A stretch of DNA of 43,585 nt, taken from the IMG/VR virus record IMGVR_UViG_3300049484_000250, positions 1 through 43,585 of that record; one strand, given 5' to 3'. This document shows, in pieces, positions 6,985-13,924 of this stretch. Below the pieces are notes generated by a model that saw only the letters and a list, made by a program, of their open reading frames with translations, was not told the origin of the DNA and ran no database searches. Origin of the DNA: a virus. Position 1 is the stretch's first letter. Each line of letters opens with the position of its first letter. A program made the translations under genes and the position numbers.

Positions 6985-8040
6985 ATGGCCATCCGCCAAC
7001 TACCCGACGGCCGCTGGATGGTGTACTACCGCGTCCGGGGCGACGACGGCAAAAGCCGCGTTAAGTGGGAGGCATTCGGTCGCGGGGCGCTGGCTGAGGC
7101 GTGCGCGATCGCCAGGAACGCCGAGCTGGGGCTTCTGCGCCGCCGCCCGGCGAAACAATCCACAGGACCGAGCTTTATCGAGCTTGCCACCGAATACCAT
7201 GAAAAGCGCGGGCTCAACGCGAACAGCCGAAAGCAGCTCTGGATCAGGCTTGAGGCGCACCTATTCCCGGTTTTCGGGGCGCAGCCGGCCATGGCCATCA
7301 AAAGCCACATAGTGGACAACTACGTCGAAACCCGCCGCCTCGACGGCGTATCGGACGCCACGATCGCCCGCGAGTTGACCGACCTTAAATCAATTCTAAA
7401 CTGGTCCGTCAAGCGCAGCCCGCCGCTGATTACGGTGAACCCCATCGCAGCCTACAGCAAGCCCCGCACGCGAAACCCGATCGCACGCCCCCCCACGACC
7501 CGGGAGGCGCTCCGGATCCTGGACAAAGCGCGGCCCCACCTCAAGCGCGCTATCCTCCTATCATGGTATCTGGGGTTGCGGCCCGGGGCCGTCGAGCTGC
7601 TATCGCTCTGCTGGGATGCGGTCAACTGGGAAAGCCGCCGGCTGCTCGTGACATCTGCCCACAAGGGCGGCCCCCAGGCGCGCGAGGTTCCGATCCACCC
7701 CGAGCTTTACCACCAGCTCAAGCGGTGGCGCACAGAGGACCGGAAGCACGGCAGGCGGCACATCGTGCATTATTACGGCCGGGCGGTGAAATCTATCGGC
7801 AGGGCCTGGCGAGCGGCGGTCAAGGCCGCGAAGATCGGGCGGGCGATCAGGCCCTACGACCTGCGCCACCATTTCGTGACCAAGGCGCTCGAGGGCGGGG
7901 CGGATCTCAAATCGCTTTCGGAAGTTGTGGGCAGCTCGCCGGCGACGCTGCTCAAGTTTTACCAGCACGTGACCTCGGAGCAGCACCAGAAAACTGTCGC
8001 CCTGGTGCCCCCGCTGGCGAAGCCGCCGAAGAAGCGATGA
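6985..8040 (+). CDS. int: Tyrosine recombinase / phage integrase
   Basis: 351 residues with an N-terminal AP2-like arm-binding region (residues 1-50), a SAM-like core-binding domain (about 62-145) and the catalytic domain. Visible active-site residues are Arg199 (GLRPGAVELL), probable Lys227 (SAHKGG), Arg294 in 'YDLRHHFVT' and the nucleophile Tyr326 in 'KFYQHVT'. The usual His of the HxxR motif is Tyr291, and the usual LGHSS box reads VVGSS, so one histidine position looks lost. It ends about 150 bases before the tRNA-derived core, the usual arrangement for an integrase acting at attP. It starts five bases after the BRCT gene and is likely to share its message. Confidence 0.93.
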   Translation: MAIRQLPDGRWMVYYRVRGDDGKSRVKWEAFGRGALAEACAIARNAELGLLRRRPAKQSTGPSFIELATEYHEKRGLNANSRKQLWIRLEAHLFPVFGAQPAMAIKSHIVDNYVETRRLDGVSDATIARELTDLKSILNWSVKRSPPLITVNPIAAYSKPRTRNPIARPPTTREALRILDKARPHLKRAILLSWYLGLRPGAVELLSLCWDAVNWESRRLLVTSAHKGGPQAREVPIHPELYHQLKRWRTEDRKHGRRHIVHYYGRAVKSIGRAWRAAVKAAKIGRAIRPYDLRHHFVTKALEGGADLKSLSEVVGSSPATLLKFYQHVTSEQHQKTVALVPPLAKPPKKR

Positions 8041-8196
8041 AAAGGCATATAGACGTAAACACCCATGATAGATCGTCAAGCCTTGAGGCTCTAATGCGGT
8101 TTGGCCCTTGCGATTGTCTATACAAAATCTAAAATATATACAAAAATGCAAAGCATATCAGTTGAAATAACTAACAAATTTAATAAGATAACTACG

Positions 8197-8241
8197 CTCA
8201 CACGGTAGAAGTCACTGGTTCAAATCCAGTAGCGCCTACCA
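8197..8241 (+). other. attP: attP core: 3' half of a tRNA-Val(CAC)
   Basis: The segment reads as a tRNA 3' half: anticodon loop CTCACAC with anticodon CAC, stem strand GGTAG, variable loop AAGTC, T-arm ACTGG-TTCAAAT-CCAGT, acceptor strand AGCGCCT, then ACCA. No matching 5' half lies upstream, so it is not an intact tRNA gene. This is the classic phage core that restores the host tRNA on integration. The anticodon stem is four clean pairs plus a G-G mismatch at its loop end, which may mark the crossover boundary. Confidence 0.8.
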
Positions 8242-8247
8242 AATAAT

Positions 8248-8295
8248 AACGGGCGGTTAGATCAAAAAACGATCTGACCGCCCGTTGGCGTTTTT
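8248..8295 (+). terminator. Rho-independent terminator after int/attP
   Basis: A 16-pair stem (8248-8263 with 8271-8286, one G-T wobble) with loop AAAAAAC, followed by GGCG and five T residues. It would stop plus-strand transcription from the lysogeny operon. Because the loop is A-rich it may also work weakly on the other strand. Confidence 0.8.
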
Positions 8296-8314
8296 GACTA
8301 TATTTTGTATAGAT

Positions 8315-8364
8315 AAAAAAGCCCCGGGCGGGGTGGCGGTGGAGTGTGGGGCCCTGCCCGGGGC
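8315..8364 (-). terminator. Terminator of the late leftward operon
   Basis: On the minus strand GCCCCGGGC (8364-8356) pairs with GCCCGGGGC (8329-8321) and is followed by six T residues (8320-8315). The loop is 26 bases. It lies past the last leftward gene (ends 8482) and faces the int terminator, as expected for convergent operons. The 8365-8481 interval between it and that gene holds no feature I can support. Confidence 0.7.
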
Positions 8365-8481
8365 GCTGGCGACGAGGTGGGAGGTTGAACTCTATCGCCA
8401 GGGTTTGAATCCGATGCGGCGGGTCTGCCGCAGCGATGGGCCATCGCCCTTGCCGCACCGCCGCACCGGAAAGCGTGTACG

Positions 8482-8703
8482 TTAAGAACTCAGGTCCCAG
8501 GTGCTGATCGGACCCGTGCGCAGGGTTGATCTGAACTGCACCGGGGTTGTCCATGCGCCCAGGTAACTCGGATCGTAGCGGCACTCCGGAGACACCTCCA
8601 GGCTGTCGACGTAGGCGATCCGGAGCGCGCAGTCGCGGCAGCGGGCCTTGTGCTTGCTCTTGTGGCCGTATTTGCAGGTGGCGCATGGCGATCGTGTATT
8701 CAT
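8482..8703 (-). CDS. Small zinc-finger protein
   Basis: 73 residues from ATG 8703, which overlaps the endolysin stop as ATGA; the longer frame lies inside the endolysin gene. The N-terminus holds CATC and CRDC pairs ('MNTRSPCATCKYGHKSKHKA') and then 'RIAYVDSLE', matching the finger module of the regulator at 2349-2861. The C-terminal 35 residues are unassigned. It is the last gene of the late leftward operon. A DNA- or RNA-binding role is likely by motif, but the target is unknown. Confidence 0.65.
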   Translation of the reverse strand: MNTRSPCATCKYGHKSKHKARCRDCALRIAYVDSLEVSPECRYDPSYLGAWTTPVQFRSTLRTGPISTWDLSS

Positions 8704-9269
8704 GCCGACCACCTTTCGTATGCCTTGGCCAGTTTGCCGGCATAATCGTTTTTTTGGTATCCGGGACCGTTGTACCGGCGGGCGAAATCGTCCCACCGAT
8801 GGTCGCGCAATTCGTCATCAAGGAACTCATGCTTCACGTAAGCACAGAATGCCTGTAGGTGTTCGCCCTCGCTTTTACGCATCGCGTAAACAAACGCTTC
8901 AACAGTGGCGAATCCCACAATTGCATGATTGAATCCCATCACCTGAAATTTACCCCATGACGTTGACAGGTATGCCGCGTGAAGGTTCAACTGTGTGGCC
9001 TGGTAAAGCCGTGCCTGTTCCTCGCGCCAGGTTTTTCCATAATAGGCCCGCGTCCATTTCGGATAGGAAATGGCGGGATATGATTGGTCATAAACTCCAT
9101 CCGTGAATCGGTGAAACCAATGCCCTTCGAACAGCGTGGCCGGGGTATCGTCGGGATTGAAACCGCATAGAGGCGCCTCGACCTCGGCTACGGCCTTTAT
9201 GGCTGCCACTTCGCAACTAAGCTGCTCCGCCCCGTCGATGAAGTCTTTCTCGGTAAGTTGCTGTTTCAC
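8700..9269 (-). CDS. Endolysin, N-acetylmuramidase family (DUF3380-like)
   Basis: A 189-residue peptidoglycan hydrolase. The motif 'ATLFEGHWFHRF' (catalytic Glu48 in LFEGH), then 'YPAISYPKWTRAYYG' and 'AAYLSTSWGKFQVMGFNH', are the signature of the N-acetylmuramidase family that includes Salmonella phage endolysins. There is no signal peptide or separate cell-wall-binding domain, so export must depend on a holin. The likely holin is encoded at 9915-10223. It is coupled to both neighbours by ATGA overlaps, forming the lysis cassette. Confidence 0.9.
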   Translation of the reverse strand: MKQQLTEKDFIDGAEQLSCEVAAIKAVAEVEAPLCGFNPDDTPATLFEGHWFHRFTDGVYDQSYPAISYPKWTRAYYGKTWREEQARLYQATQLNLHAAYLSTSWGKFQVMGFNHAIVGFATVEAFVYAMRKSEGEHLQAFCAYVKHEFLDDELRDHRWDDFARRYNGPGYQKNDYAGKLAKAYERWSA

Positions 9270-9463
9270 GTCTCCCTCGTTTTGTCTCTTTCGCAGATCC
9301 CGTCAGAAGTCACAAAAAAACATCGGGGGCGGTGCGGATCCTTCACGCTGCCGAAGCACCCGCACTGGTCACCCCAGTTTCTATACGCCATCAAGCACAC
9401 CTTAACATCCACCAGCGATCCGCCAACGTAGACATATTGGCTGTGATCGATGGGTTCGTTCAT
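9266..9463 (-). CDS. Small hypothetical protein in the lysis cassette
   Basis: A 65-residue protein with several cysteines (CGCFG, RCFF, ICERD) and no signal peptide. Its start overlaps the DUF1353 stop and its stop overlaps the endolysin start, both as ATGA. The strong coupling supports a real gene, but I recognise no family. Confidence 0.6.
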   Translation of the reverse strand: MNEPIDHSQYVYVGGSLVDVKVCLMAYRNWGDQCGCFGSVKDPHRPRCFFVTSDGICERDKTRET

Positions 9464-9918
9464 GGCGCCTCACAGAGTTTCTTACCGCCGTCGCCCCATT
9501 GCACCCAGGAACGCCCCCCGAGGTATTCCACCCCGACGAACACTGCGGCCGCCCGGATGCGCCACATCTTGTCCTCAAGACATATTTTGCGGAGCTCCTT
9601 GTTGATCGCATCGAACCATTTAGCCCGGTCGATATACCCATCCCGGCACAACTGCGCCAATGCGTCATGGACAAGACTTCCGCGCATAAACTTACGCAGC
9701 AACCATTTGCGTACTCGCTTCGGCATTGGCAACCACAAAAAAGGGTCACTCGGTCCATCCCAGGCATAAAAGTGGCGTACCGTCAGAACACCAACACGGG
9801 TCAACTCGATAAGCTCGGTCACGATATCCGCGTCAGGGTATATGTCCACCCGGCAACGGTAATCGTTCACGAGCTGGAAGCGGTAGCCCTCCCGGTATCG
9901 GATGCGGTCGCCGGTCAT
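9460..9918 (-). CDS. DUF1353-family phage protein
   Basis: A 152-residue protein with 'RYREGYRFQLVNDYRCRVDI' at the N-terminus, then a 'WDGPSDPFLWLP' segment and a C-terminal helical part with 'HDALAQLCRDGYIDRAKWFD'. This combination is that of DUF1353, a family found near phage lysis genes. The biochemical role is not established. It starts four bases inside the holin-like gene, keeping the cassette coupled. Confidence 0.75.
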   Translation of the reverse strand: MTGDRIRYREGYRFQLVNDYRCRVDIYPDADIVTELIELTRVGVLTVRHFYAWDGPSDPFLWLPMPKRVRKWLLRKFMRGSLVHDALAQLCRDGYIDRAKWFDAINKELRKICLEDKMWRIRAAAVFVGVEYLGGRSWVQWGDGGKKLCEAP

Positions 9919-10223
9919 TTAGAAATATTCTCGGAAACGGCCTTGTCTGCGGCGATCTTGGCCTTTCTTAGTTTCACCAAGGACACGATGTCCTCAGAGG
10001 TTAGCAGTTTGTTCAACTCCTCTGCGGTAGGCACCTTGGGCGTCCGGGACGTGTTATCGTAAAACATCCCCAGCGCCGCATAAAGCCCCGAAGCGGCCAG
10101 AATTATCTCTTGAATTTTTGAGGAGTCCACCGCGAATCCGGCCATGCCCGCCAAAATCACGATGCCTTTTAGTGTCGATGGCTGTTTCAACCATTCGATT
10201 ACCGATCCAAATTTATTAGGCAT
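9915..10223 (-). CDS. Putative holin
   Basis: 102 residues with a short polar N-terminus, two closely spaced hydrophobic segments (residues about 18-33 'LKGIVILAGMAGFAVD' and 38-56 'EIILAASGLYAALGMFY') and a charged C-terminal tail. This is the shape of two-helix holins, and it lies directly upstream of the lysis genes. GAGGTGA precedes the ATG. The holin assignment rests on topology and context, not on a family I can name with certainty. Confidence 0.65.
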   Translation of the reverse strand: MPNKFGSVIEWLKQPSTLKGIVILAGMAGFAVDSSKIQEIILAASGLYAALGMFYDNTSRTPKVPTAEELNKLLTSEDIVSLVKLRKAKIAADKAVSENISK

Positions 10224-10232
10224 AGCGTCACC

Positions 10233-10448
10233 TCACGGTAAAATCGGCATTGGAATCTTAAGGTCCGTCGTGATTGGCGGACTCGTGTCCTGCTTCACCT
10301 GGTCGCTGTGCTCCGCCTGGACCTCCAGGCGCACCGTTACGTTCTGTCAGTTGTCGAGAAAGAACTCGTATTTACGGTAGTTCGTGACTGCTGAGCACCC
10401 CGACAGAAGAAGTGCCGAGAAAATATAAAACGCGAGAATCGCTTTCAT
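10233..10448 (-). pseudogene. Opal-interrupted small lipoprotein gene
   Basis: From ATG 10448 (overlapping the upstream stop as ATGA) the frame encodes a lipoprotein signal with lipobox LLSGC (Cys18), then meets TGA at 10347-10349 after 33 codons. The same frame stays open for 37 more codons with protein-like content ('QNVTVRLEVQAEHSDQVKQD') and ends at TGA 10233-10235, just before the holin ribosome binding site. Size and position between two lysis-region genes would suit a small outer-membrane lipoprotein such as an o-spanin. The inner TGA may be a nonsense mutation, a sequencing error, or a readthrough or selenocysteine codon. Strictly read, the product is a 33-residue peptide. Confidence 0.55.
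10314..10331 (-). other. SECIS-like hairpin just after the in-frame TGA
   Basis: On the minus strand CGCCTGG-AGGT-CCAGGCG forms a seven-pair hairpin whose loop begins 23 bases after the in-frame TGA (10347-10349). Flanking GTGC and GCAC can extend it across a three-base bulge. Bacterial SECIS elements have a short stem with G near the start of the apical loop at about this distance. Resemblance only; G/C-rich hairpins arise often by chance. Confidence 0.25.
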
Positions 10449-10729
10449 GGCTTAGCCTCTTGCTGTTTTCTTATTTCCATCCGTTTTTTTATCAGCTCCG
10501 CGCGTCTGTCTTTCATGGCCTGGATCATTAACGCCCATTGTTCATTCCCGAAATAACCTGAAGCGAATCCGATGGTGTAGGCATCCTCCAGGCACATCGG
10601 TTGCATTGCCACATAATATTGAGCCGCCTCGTGCTCGGTAATCCGGTAATCAACATATGGGCTTTTGCATGGGGCTGCACAGCCCGTGACGATCACAAAT
10701 AGAGAGGCGAGTATCAGGATCGCTTTCAT
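10445..10729 (-). CDS. Small lipoprotein of the lysis region
   Basis: 94 residues from ATG 10729, preceded by AGG at suitable spacing; the ATG at 10741 would contain that site. The signal sequence has the lipobox 'VTGC' (Cys17), so the mature protein would be lipid-anchored. The C-terminal half is a charged helix ('MKDRRAELIKKRMEIRKQQE') likely to form a coiled coil. The stop is coupled to the next gene. A spanin or cell-envelope role in lysis is possible from context but not shown. Confidence 0.65.
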   Translation of the reverse strand: MKAILILASLFVIVTGCAAPCKSPYVDYRITEHEAAQYYVAMQPMCLEDAYTIGFASGYFGNEQWALMIQAMKDRRAELIKKRMEIRKQQEAKP

Positions 10730-10828
10730 GGTTAACCTCATCTATTCCCGGCAGCAGGCCGGTTCCGCCGGAACTTGAATGCTCCGGCGATCCCCCTTAT
10801 CGTGGCCCACCGCCGGGAAACCGTGAAA

Positions 10829-11275
10829 TCATTTCATCGCGATCGCAATCGAGCGGCCGCCTTCATATCCCGCCTGGAATGCTTTGGCGACGATCATCGG
10901 GATCGGCTTGACAGTCTCCATCTGCCCGAGCGGGTTGAACTGCGCCCCGTAGAGAGTGGCGAAGAAGGCTAAGTCGCCGGATAGTCCGTAGGGGTCGTTC
11001 TTTAGAGTCGGAATATTCTTTAGAAGCACCTCATTGAAAAACCCTTGCATCTCGGCAGCGGAGATTTCGGCCAGTCCATATGAGCGGCCCATCATGTCCA
11101 TCCAAGACTGCTCGATCGCAGGCGCTGCTTTCGGCTGCACCTTGTAGATGCCGATCGCCATGCCCTTGCCGGCGATGTAGGCCATCGCCTGATTGTTGGC
11201 GTCTCCCGTGATCTGCATTCCCGAGCAGCCGGCGACGAGCGCCACCATTGCCAACAGAATGATGATTTTTTTCAT
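10829..11275 (-). CDS. Lipoprotein, unknown function
   Basis: 148 residues from the second ATG (11275), seven bases after GGGAGG; the first ATG at 11281 is too close to that site. The N-terminus is a lipoprotein signal with lipobox 'VAGC' (Cys17). The mature part contains 'GKGMAIGIYKVQPKAAPAIE' and glycine-rich 'AGYEGGRSIAIAMK'. It resembles small lipoproteins in phages of Gram-negative hosts, but I can name no family. It is probably exported and lipid-anchored. The 87 bases between this gene and the next (10742-10828) hold nothing I can support. Confidence 0.65.
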   Translation of the reverse strand: MKKIIILLAMVALVAGCSGMQITGDANNQAMAYIAGKGMAIGIYKVQPKAAPAIEQSWMDMMGRSYGLAEISAAEMQGFFNEVLLKNIPTLKNDPYGLSGDLAFFATLYGAQFNPLGQMETVKPIPMIVAKAFQAGYEGGRSIAIAMK

Positions 11276-11287
11276 GTGCATGCCTCC

Positions 11288-11860
11288 CTATGGTTTAGTG
11301 TTTTTTCCATCCTGCCTATCAGGCATAAATTTATTGTTTGGCTTGTGGGCGTCCTCGATCTGAGCGAGACGCCAATTGACAGTCCCGATTTGTCCTGCAA
11401 TGGCTTCAAGTTTTTGAGTCTGTTCAAAATCTGTTTTTATTCTGTCGTTCATACTTTCTGTAATGCGAACATTAACCCTCTGAATGGATGGCGCTATGGA
11501 AGCAACATCCGACTTTATCCAAATCAACGCCCCGCTCATGATGCTACCAACGACAAGACAACCGATGATGATTAGATTCTTAACTGAATTGACTATTGGT
11601 TTAAGGTCATCCTTGTCAGCTTTTTTATCCATATCAGTTTTGACCTCGTTCAAGTCACGGACGTGATATTCTTCTAAAGCCTTTATTTTTCTACAGGCCA
11701 ATCCCTGATTCCGTTCATTATCTTTTCTGAAATTAGATTTGTCCTCGTCGTGTTGTTTCCATAACAAATGATGATCAGGGCAGCGTTGATCTCCTGCGCG
11801 CCTACCTTCGCGGTCTTCTGTCGATGTTCTGCGCTCGCGTCCATTCCATTTATTTGCCAA
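11288..11860 (-). CDS. Coiled-coil membrane protein
   Basis: 190 residues from a TTG start at 11860, supported by GGGGGA about seven bases upstream and by the conserved-looking beginning 'MANKWNGRERR'. Residues about 30-90 are a charged coiled coil, residues about 94-114 a transmembrane helix ('LIIIGCLVVGSIMSGALIWI'), and the rest a second coiled coil. This arrangement resembles phage membrane proteins of the XhlA or holin-accessory kind. It lies between the secreted protein at 11896 and the lipoprotein genes. Confidence 0.6.
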   Translation of the reverse strand: MANKWNGRERRTSTEDREGRRAGDQRCPDHHLLWKQHDEDKSNFRKDNERNQGLACRKIKALEEYHVRDLNEVKTDMDKKADKDDLKPIVNSVKNLIIIGCLVVGSIMSGALIWIKSDVASIAPSIQRVNVRITESMNDRIKTDFEQTQKLEAIAGQIGTVNWRLAQIEDAHKPNNKFMPDRQDGKNTKP

Positions 11861-11895
11861 TCGTCAATCCCCCATCAGCGCCGAAAAAAAACAGC

Positions 11896-12258
11896 CTATT
11901 CGATGACCCGAATGTTTATGGTCTTCTGGCCAGCTTTCACGGTTAACAAAAAAGGGGCGGCGGCACTCCAGCCGAAAACCGTCGTCGTAACACCCGTAGT
12001 TGAGTCCGTGACGGAGATGTTGTCGCCCGCCTGGGCCTCGCCCTTGTAGTTGCCCACGGGGGTTGCGGCGATATCGAACTTCATGGCGCCGGTGACAGGC
12101 ACTCCCTCGACCCACGCGCCCCAGGTGGCGCCGTTGTCGGATGAAAGCCGCATGCGGTACTTTGTCGCCACTTGCGGGTCGGCTATGATAAATGGCGTCG
12201 CCAGGGCCATGCCGGTGAAAGCAACCAAAATCGCTAACAGGACGAACAACTTTTTCAT
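11896..12258 (-). CDS. Secreted small beta-rich protein
   Basis: 120 residues with a clear Sec signal peptide ('MKKLFVLLAILVAFTGMALA', cleavage likely before Thr21) and a mature part with 'SSDNGATWGAWVEGVPVTGA', which looks like an immunoglobulin or FN3-type beta domain. AGGAGGG precedes the ATG. A strong terminator separates it from the upstream DGR genes, so it may have its own promoter. It is one of three signal-peptide proteins around the DGR. The function is unknown. Confidence 0.65.
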   Translation of the reverse strand: MKKLFVLLAILVAFTGMALATPFIIADPQVATKYRMRLSSDNGATWGAWVEGVPVTGAMKFDIAATPVGNYKGEAQAGDNISVTDSTTGVTTTVFGWSAAAPFLLTVKAGQKTINIRVIE

Positions 12259-12273
12259 AATCCCTCCTTTTGA

Positions 12274-12319
12274 ATAAAAAAGGGGCGCTGTAAGAGTGCA
12301 GGCTCCTGCAGCGCCCCTT
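12274..12319 (-). terminator. Rho-independent terminator after the tail/DGR operon
   Basis: On the minus strand AAGGGGCGCTG (12319-12309, read as complement) pairs with CAGCGCCCCTT (12290-12280), an 11-pair stem followed by a run of T residues (12280-12274). It lies between the 155-residue gene ending at 12373 and the secreted-protein gene starting at 12258. The rest of the interval (12320-12372) is empty. Confidence 0.75.
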
Positions 12320-12372
12320 CGGTTATCCCGCCCGGCCGTCGCTGGGTGGGAAGCTGATTTTCTAAACTCTAT

Positions 12373-12840
12373 TTAGCCCAACTTCTCAATTATTTCTGGC
12401 TCCGCCTCCATGGCCACTGCGCTCACTGACGTTTTCAGGCCCATCTTCGCCTTCTCGCGCCGGCCCCACTCAAGACAGTTCTCCACGTAATCGTTCCATG
12501 CAAAAGCCTCGGGAGCCGGAGAGATGCGCAGCATCTTTATTTCGTCATCGACGGAGTAGCGCTCGCGGATCTTGGCAACCACCTGGGCGTTGATGGTGGC
12601 CGTCTGTGGCAGCGCCTTTTCGATCGCACACAGGACCGGCACGAGTTGCTCTTTCAGCGCCGCACCGTCTACGGCCGTAAATTTTATAGCGTCCGCCTGT
12701 TTTGCAAACACCACTGACTCGGAAACCGCAACGTAGGTCGTTCCGTCGACAGTGCACAACTCTTTTAGTTCTTCATCCTTTGACAAAACCGGAGCAACCA
12801 GCGCTCCGGAGGCTTTTTGGTATGCATAGATTTTGGCCAT
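12373..12840 (-). CDS. Hypothetical protein downstream of the DGR, possible tail chaperone
   Basis: 155 residues with AAGGAG before ATG 12840. The N-terminal 30 residues form a small beta region ('MAKIYAYQKASGALVAPVLS'). The rest is helical and contains 'RERYSVDDEIKMLRI' and 'FAWNDYVENCLEWGRREKAK', a layout reminiscent of tail-fibre assembly proteins. It overlaps the 3' end of the reverse transcriptase gene by 68 bases in another frame. Position next to the variable protein and reverse transcriptase fits an accessory role, but no family is certain. Confidence 0.55.
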   Translation of the reverse strand: MAKIYAYQKASGALVAPVLSKDEELKELCTVDGTTYVAVSESVVFAKQADAIKFTAVDGAALKEQLVPVLCAIEKALPQTATINAQVVAKIRERYSVDDEIKMLRISPAPEAFAWNDYVENCLEWGRREKAKMGLKTSVSAVAMEAEPEIIEKLG

Positions 12841-13792
12841 TGGCGGACTCCTTTATGAGATTGAGCATATAGGTGATGGAGTGGGTACGTTTGGCGTGAC
12901 CCAAGAGTGAAACGACTGCCGTCTGTTTGCAGCGGGTAACCATGCGCTTGAACTTATAAAGACTGAACTTTCGGATGAAGCGCTTGCTGCGCCAGGTGCG
13001 GTATCCTACGAAGTTGACGCCCCTGGAGACGTTCGCGATGGTTGATTTGGATAATTCAAGGCGCAGCTCGTCTCGCAAAAACTGCACGATCATTGCGCGA
13101 TATTCGATGCACTGCGAACGGGTGAGCCCCACCAGAATAAAGTCGTCGACATAGCGCACGTAGTGCTTGATTTTTAGCTGACGCTTGACGAAGTGGTCGA
13201 GTGGGTTTAGGTAGATCAGCGCATAGAGCTGGCTCAGCAGGTTGCCGATCGGAATGCCGACCGGTGCGTCCATGACGGCGTAAAGCATCATCACGTCGAC
13301 CAGGCGACGGTCTTTAAGTTTGCGCTCGATCAGGTTTCGCAGCACAGCACGGTCGATCGAATAAAAGAACTTGCGAACATCGAGCTTCAGCGTGTAGCTG
13401 TCGGCAGTGCATTCCCGCAGCGATCGCTGTAAGTAGTCGCTTGCCCGGTGTGTGCCGTGGCCTGTCCTGCAGGCGAACGATGTATCAATGAACGTCCGGT
13501 TGAAAATCGAATACACAATCCGGTATATCGCGTGCTGGGCCACAATGTCGCGAAACGCCGGTCCGTAAATAACGCGCTCCTTGGGTTCGTAGATCACAAA
13601 CTTAAAATACGGCTGGGGGCGATAGGATCCGGAATTGATCTCGTTGTAAAGCGCCTGCAGGTTCGTTCCGAGGTGCTTTTCGAACTCAAAGCAGGCCGCC
13701 TTCTTGCGCTTGCCGCGGCGTGCGTCCAGGTAAGCCTGGTAAAGGTTTTTGTGGCTGAAAACGGTATCGAATAGGTTACCCGCTCGTTTCAT
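12773..13792 (-). CDS. DGR reverse transcriptase
   Basis: 339 residues from ATG 13792 ('MKRAGNLFDTVFSHKNLYQA' is the usual DGR-RT beginning), with AGGAG nine bases upstream. The RT motifs are all present: 'YEPKERVIYGPAFRD' (residues 68-82), 'LKLDVRKFFYSID' (Asp138), 'IPIGNLLSQLYA' (the xxxSQ motif that separates DGR RTs from group II intron RTs), 'YVRYVDDF' (catalytic YVDD 214-217) and 'GVNFVGYR'. It copies the TR RNA with errors at adenines so that the cDNA replaces VR. The frame is open for 102 more codons upstream through TR, but that part is non-coding. Its last 68 bases overlap the next gene. Confidence 0.95.
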   Translation of the reverse strand: MKRAGNLFDTVFSHKNLYQAYLDARRGKRKKAACFEFEKHLGTNLQALYNEINSGSYRPQPYFKFVIYEPKERVIYGPAFRDIVAQHAIYRIVYSIFNRTFIDTSFACRTGHGTHRASDYLQRSLRECTADSYTLKLDVRKFFYSIDRAVLRNLIERKLKDRRLVDVMMLYAVMDAPVGIPIGNLLSQLYALIYLNPLDHFVKRQLKIKHYVRYVDDFILVGLTRSQCIEYRAMIVQFLRDELRLELSKSTIANVSRGVNFVGYRTWRSKRFIRKFSLYKFKRMVTRCKQTAVVSLLGHAKRTHSITYMLNLIKESANGQNLCIPKSLRSAGCSGFVKG

Positions 13793-13793
13793 C

Positions 13794-13805
13794 GGAGAAT
13801 TCTCC
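13794..13805 (-). promoter_or_regulatory. Palindrome holding the RT ribosome binding site
   Basis: GGAGAATTCTCC is a perfect 12-base palindrome directly before the RT start. In RNA it can fold as GGAG-AATT-CTCC, hiding the GGAG ribosome binding site. The stem is only four pairs, so any effect on RT translation would be modest. Confidence 0.35.
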
Positions 13806-13827
13806 TGGTCGTCGGCTGAAACGCCTA

Positions 13828-13849
13828 CCAAAAAGGAGATTTCATCTCC
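13828..13849 (-). terminator. Weak terminator-like hairpin between TR and RT
   Basis: On the minus strand GGAGAT-GAA-ATCTCC (13849-13835) is a six-pair hairpin followed immediately by five T residues (13834-13830). It lies 75-90 bases after TR and before the RT start, so it may define the 3' end of a TR RNA or attenuate RT expression. Confidence 0.45.
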
Positions 13850-13924
13850 GATTTCGCCCAAGGCCGGACAGCGTATCCCTGTGGCTCCACTTTCTCCATT
13901 GCCGGAGTTTGAGGTTAGAAGCCG

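Larger units (their letters stand above)
8119..8311. repeat. Integrase arm-type repeats flanking attP
   Basis: TATACAAAA occurs directly repeated at 8119-8127 and 8137-8145, and inverted at 8303-8311. The outer pair extends to a perfect 12-base inverted repeat (8117-8128 and 8302-8313). They bracket the tRNA-derived core in the P and P' arms, as expected for integrase arm-binding sites. Confidence 0.6.

Noticed and set aside
8192-8241. Intact tRNA gene
   Set aside because: Only the 3' half folds as a tRNA; there is no D-arm or acceptor 5' strand upstream.
8385-8420. Second tRNA-like T-loop (GGTTTGAATCC)
   Set aside because: No acceptor or anticodon stem can be drawn around it.
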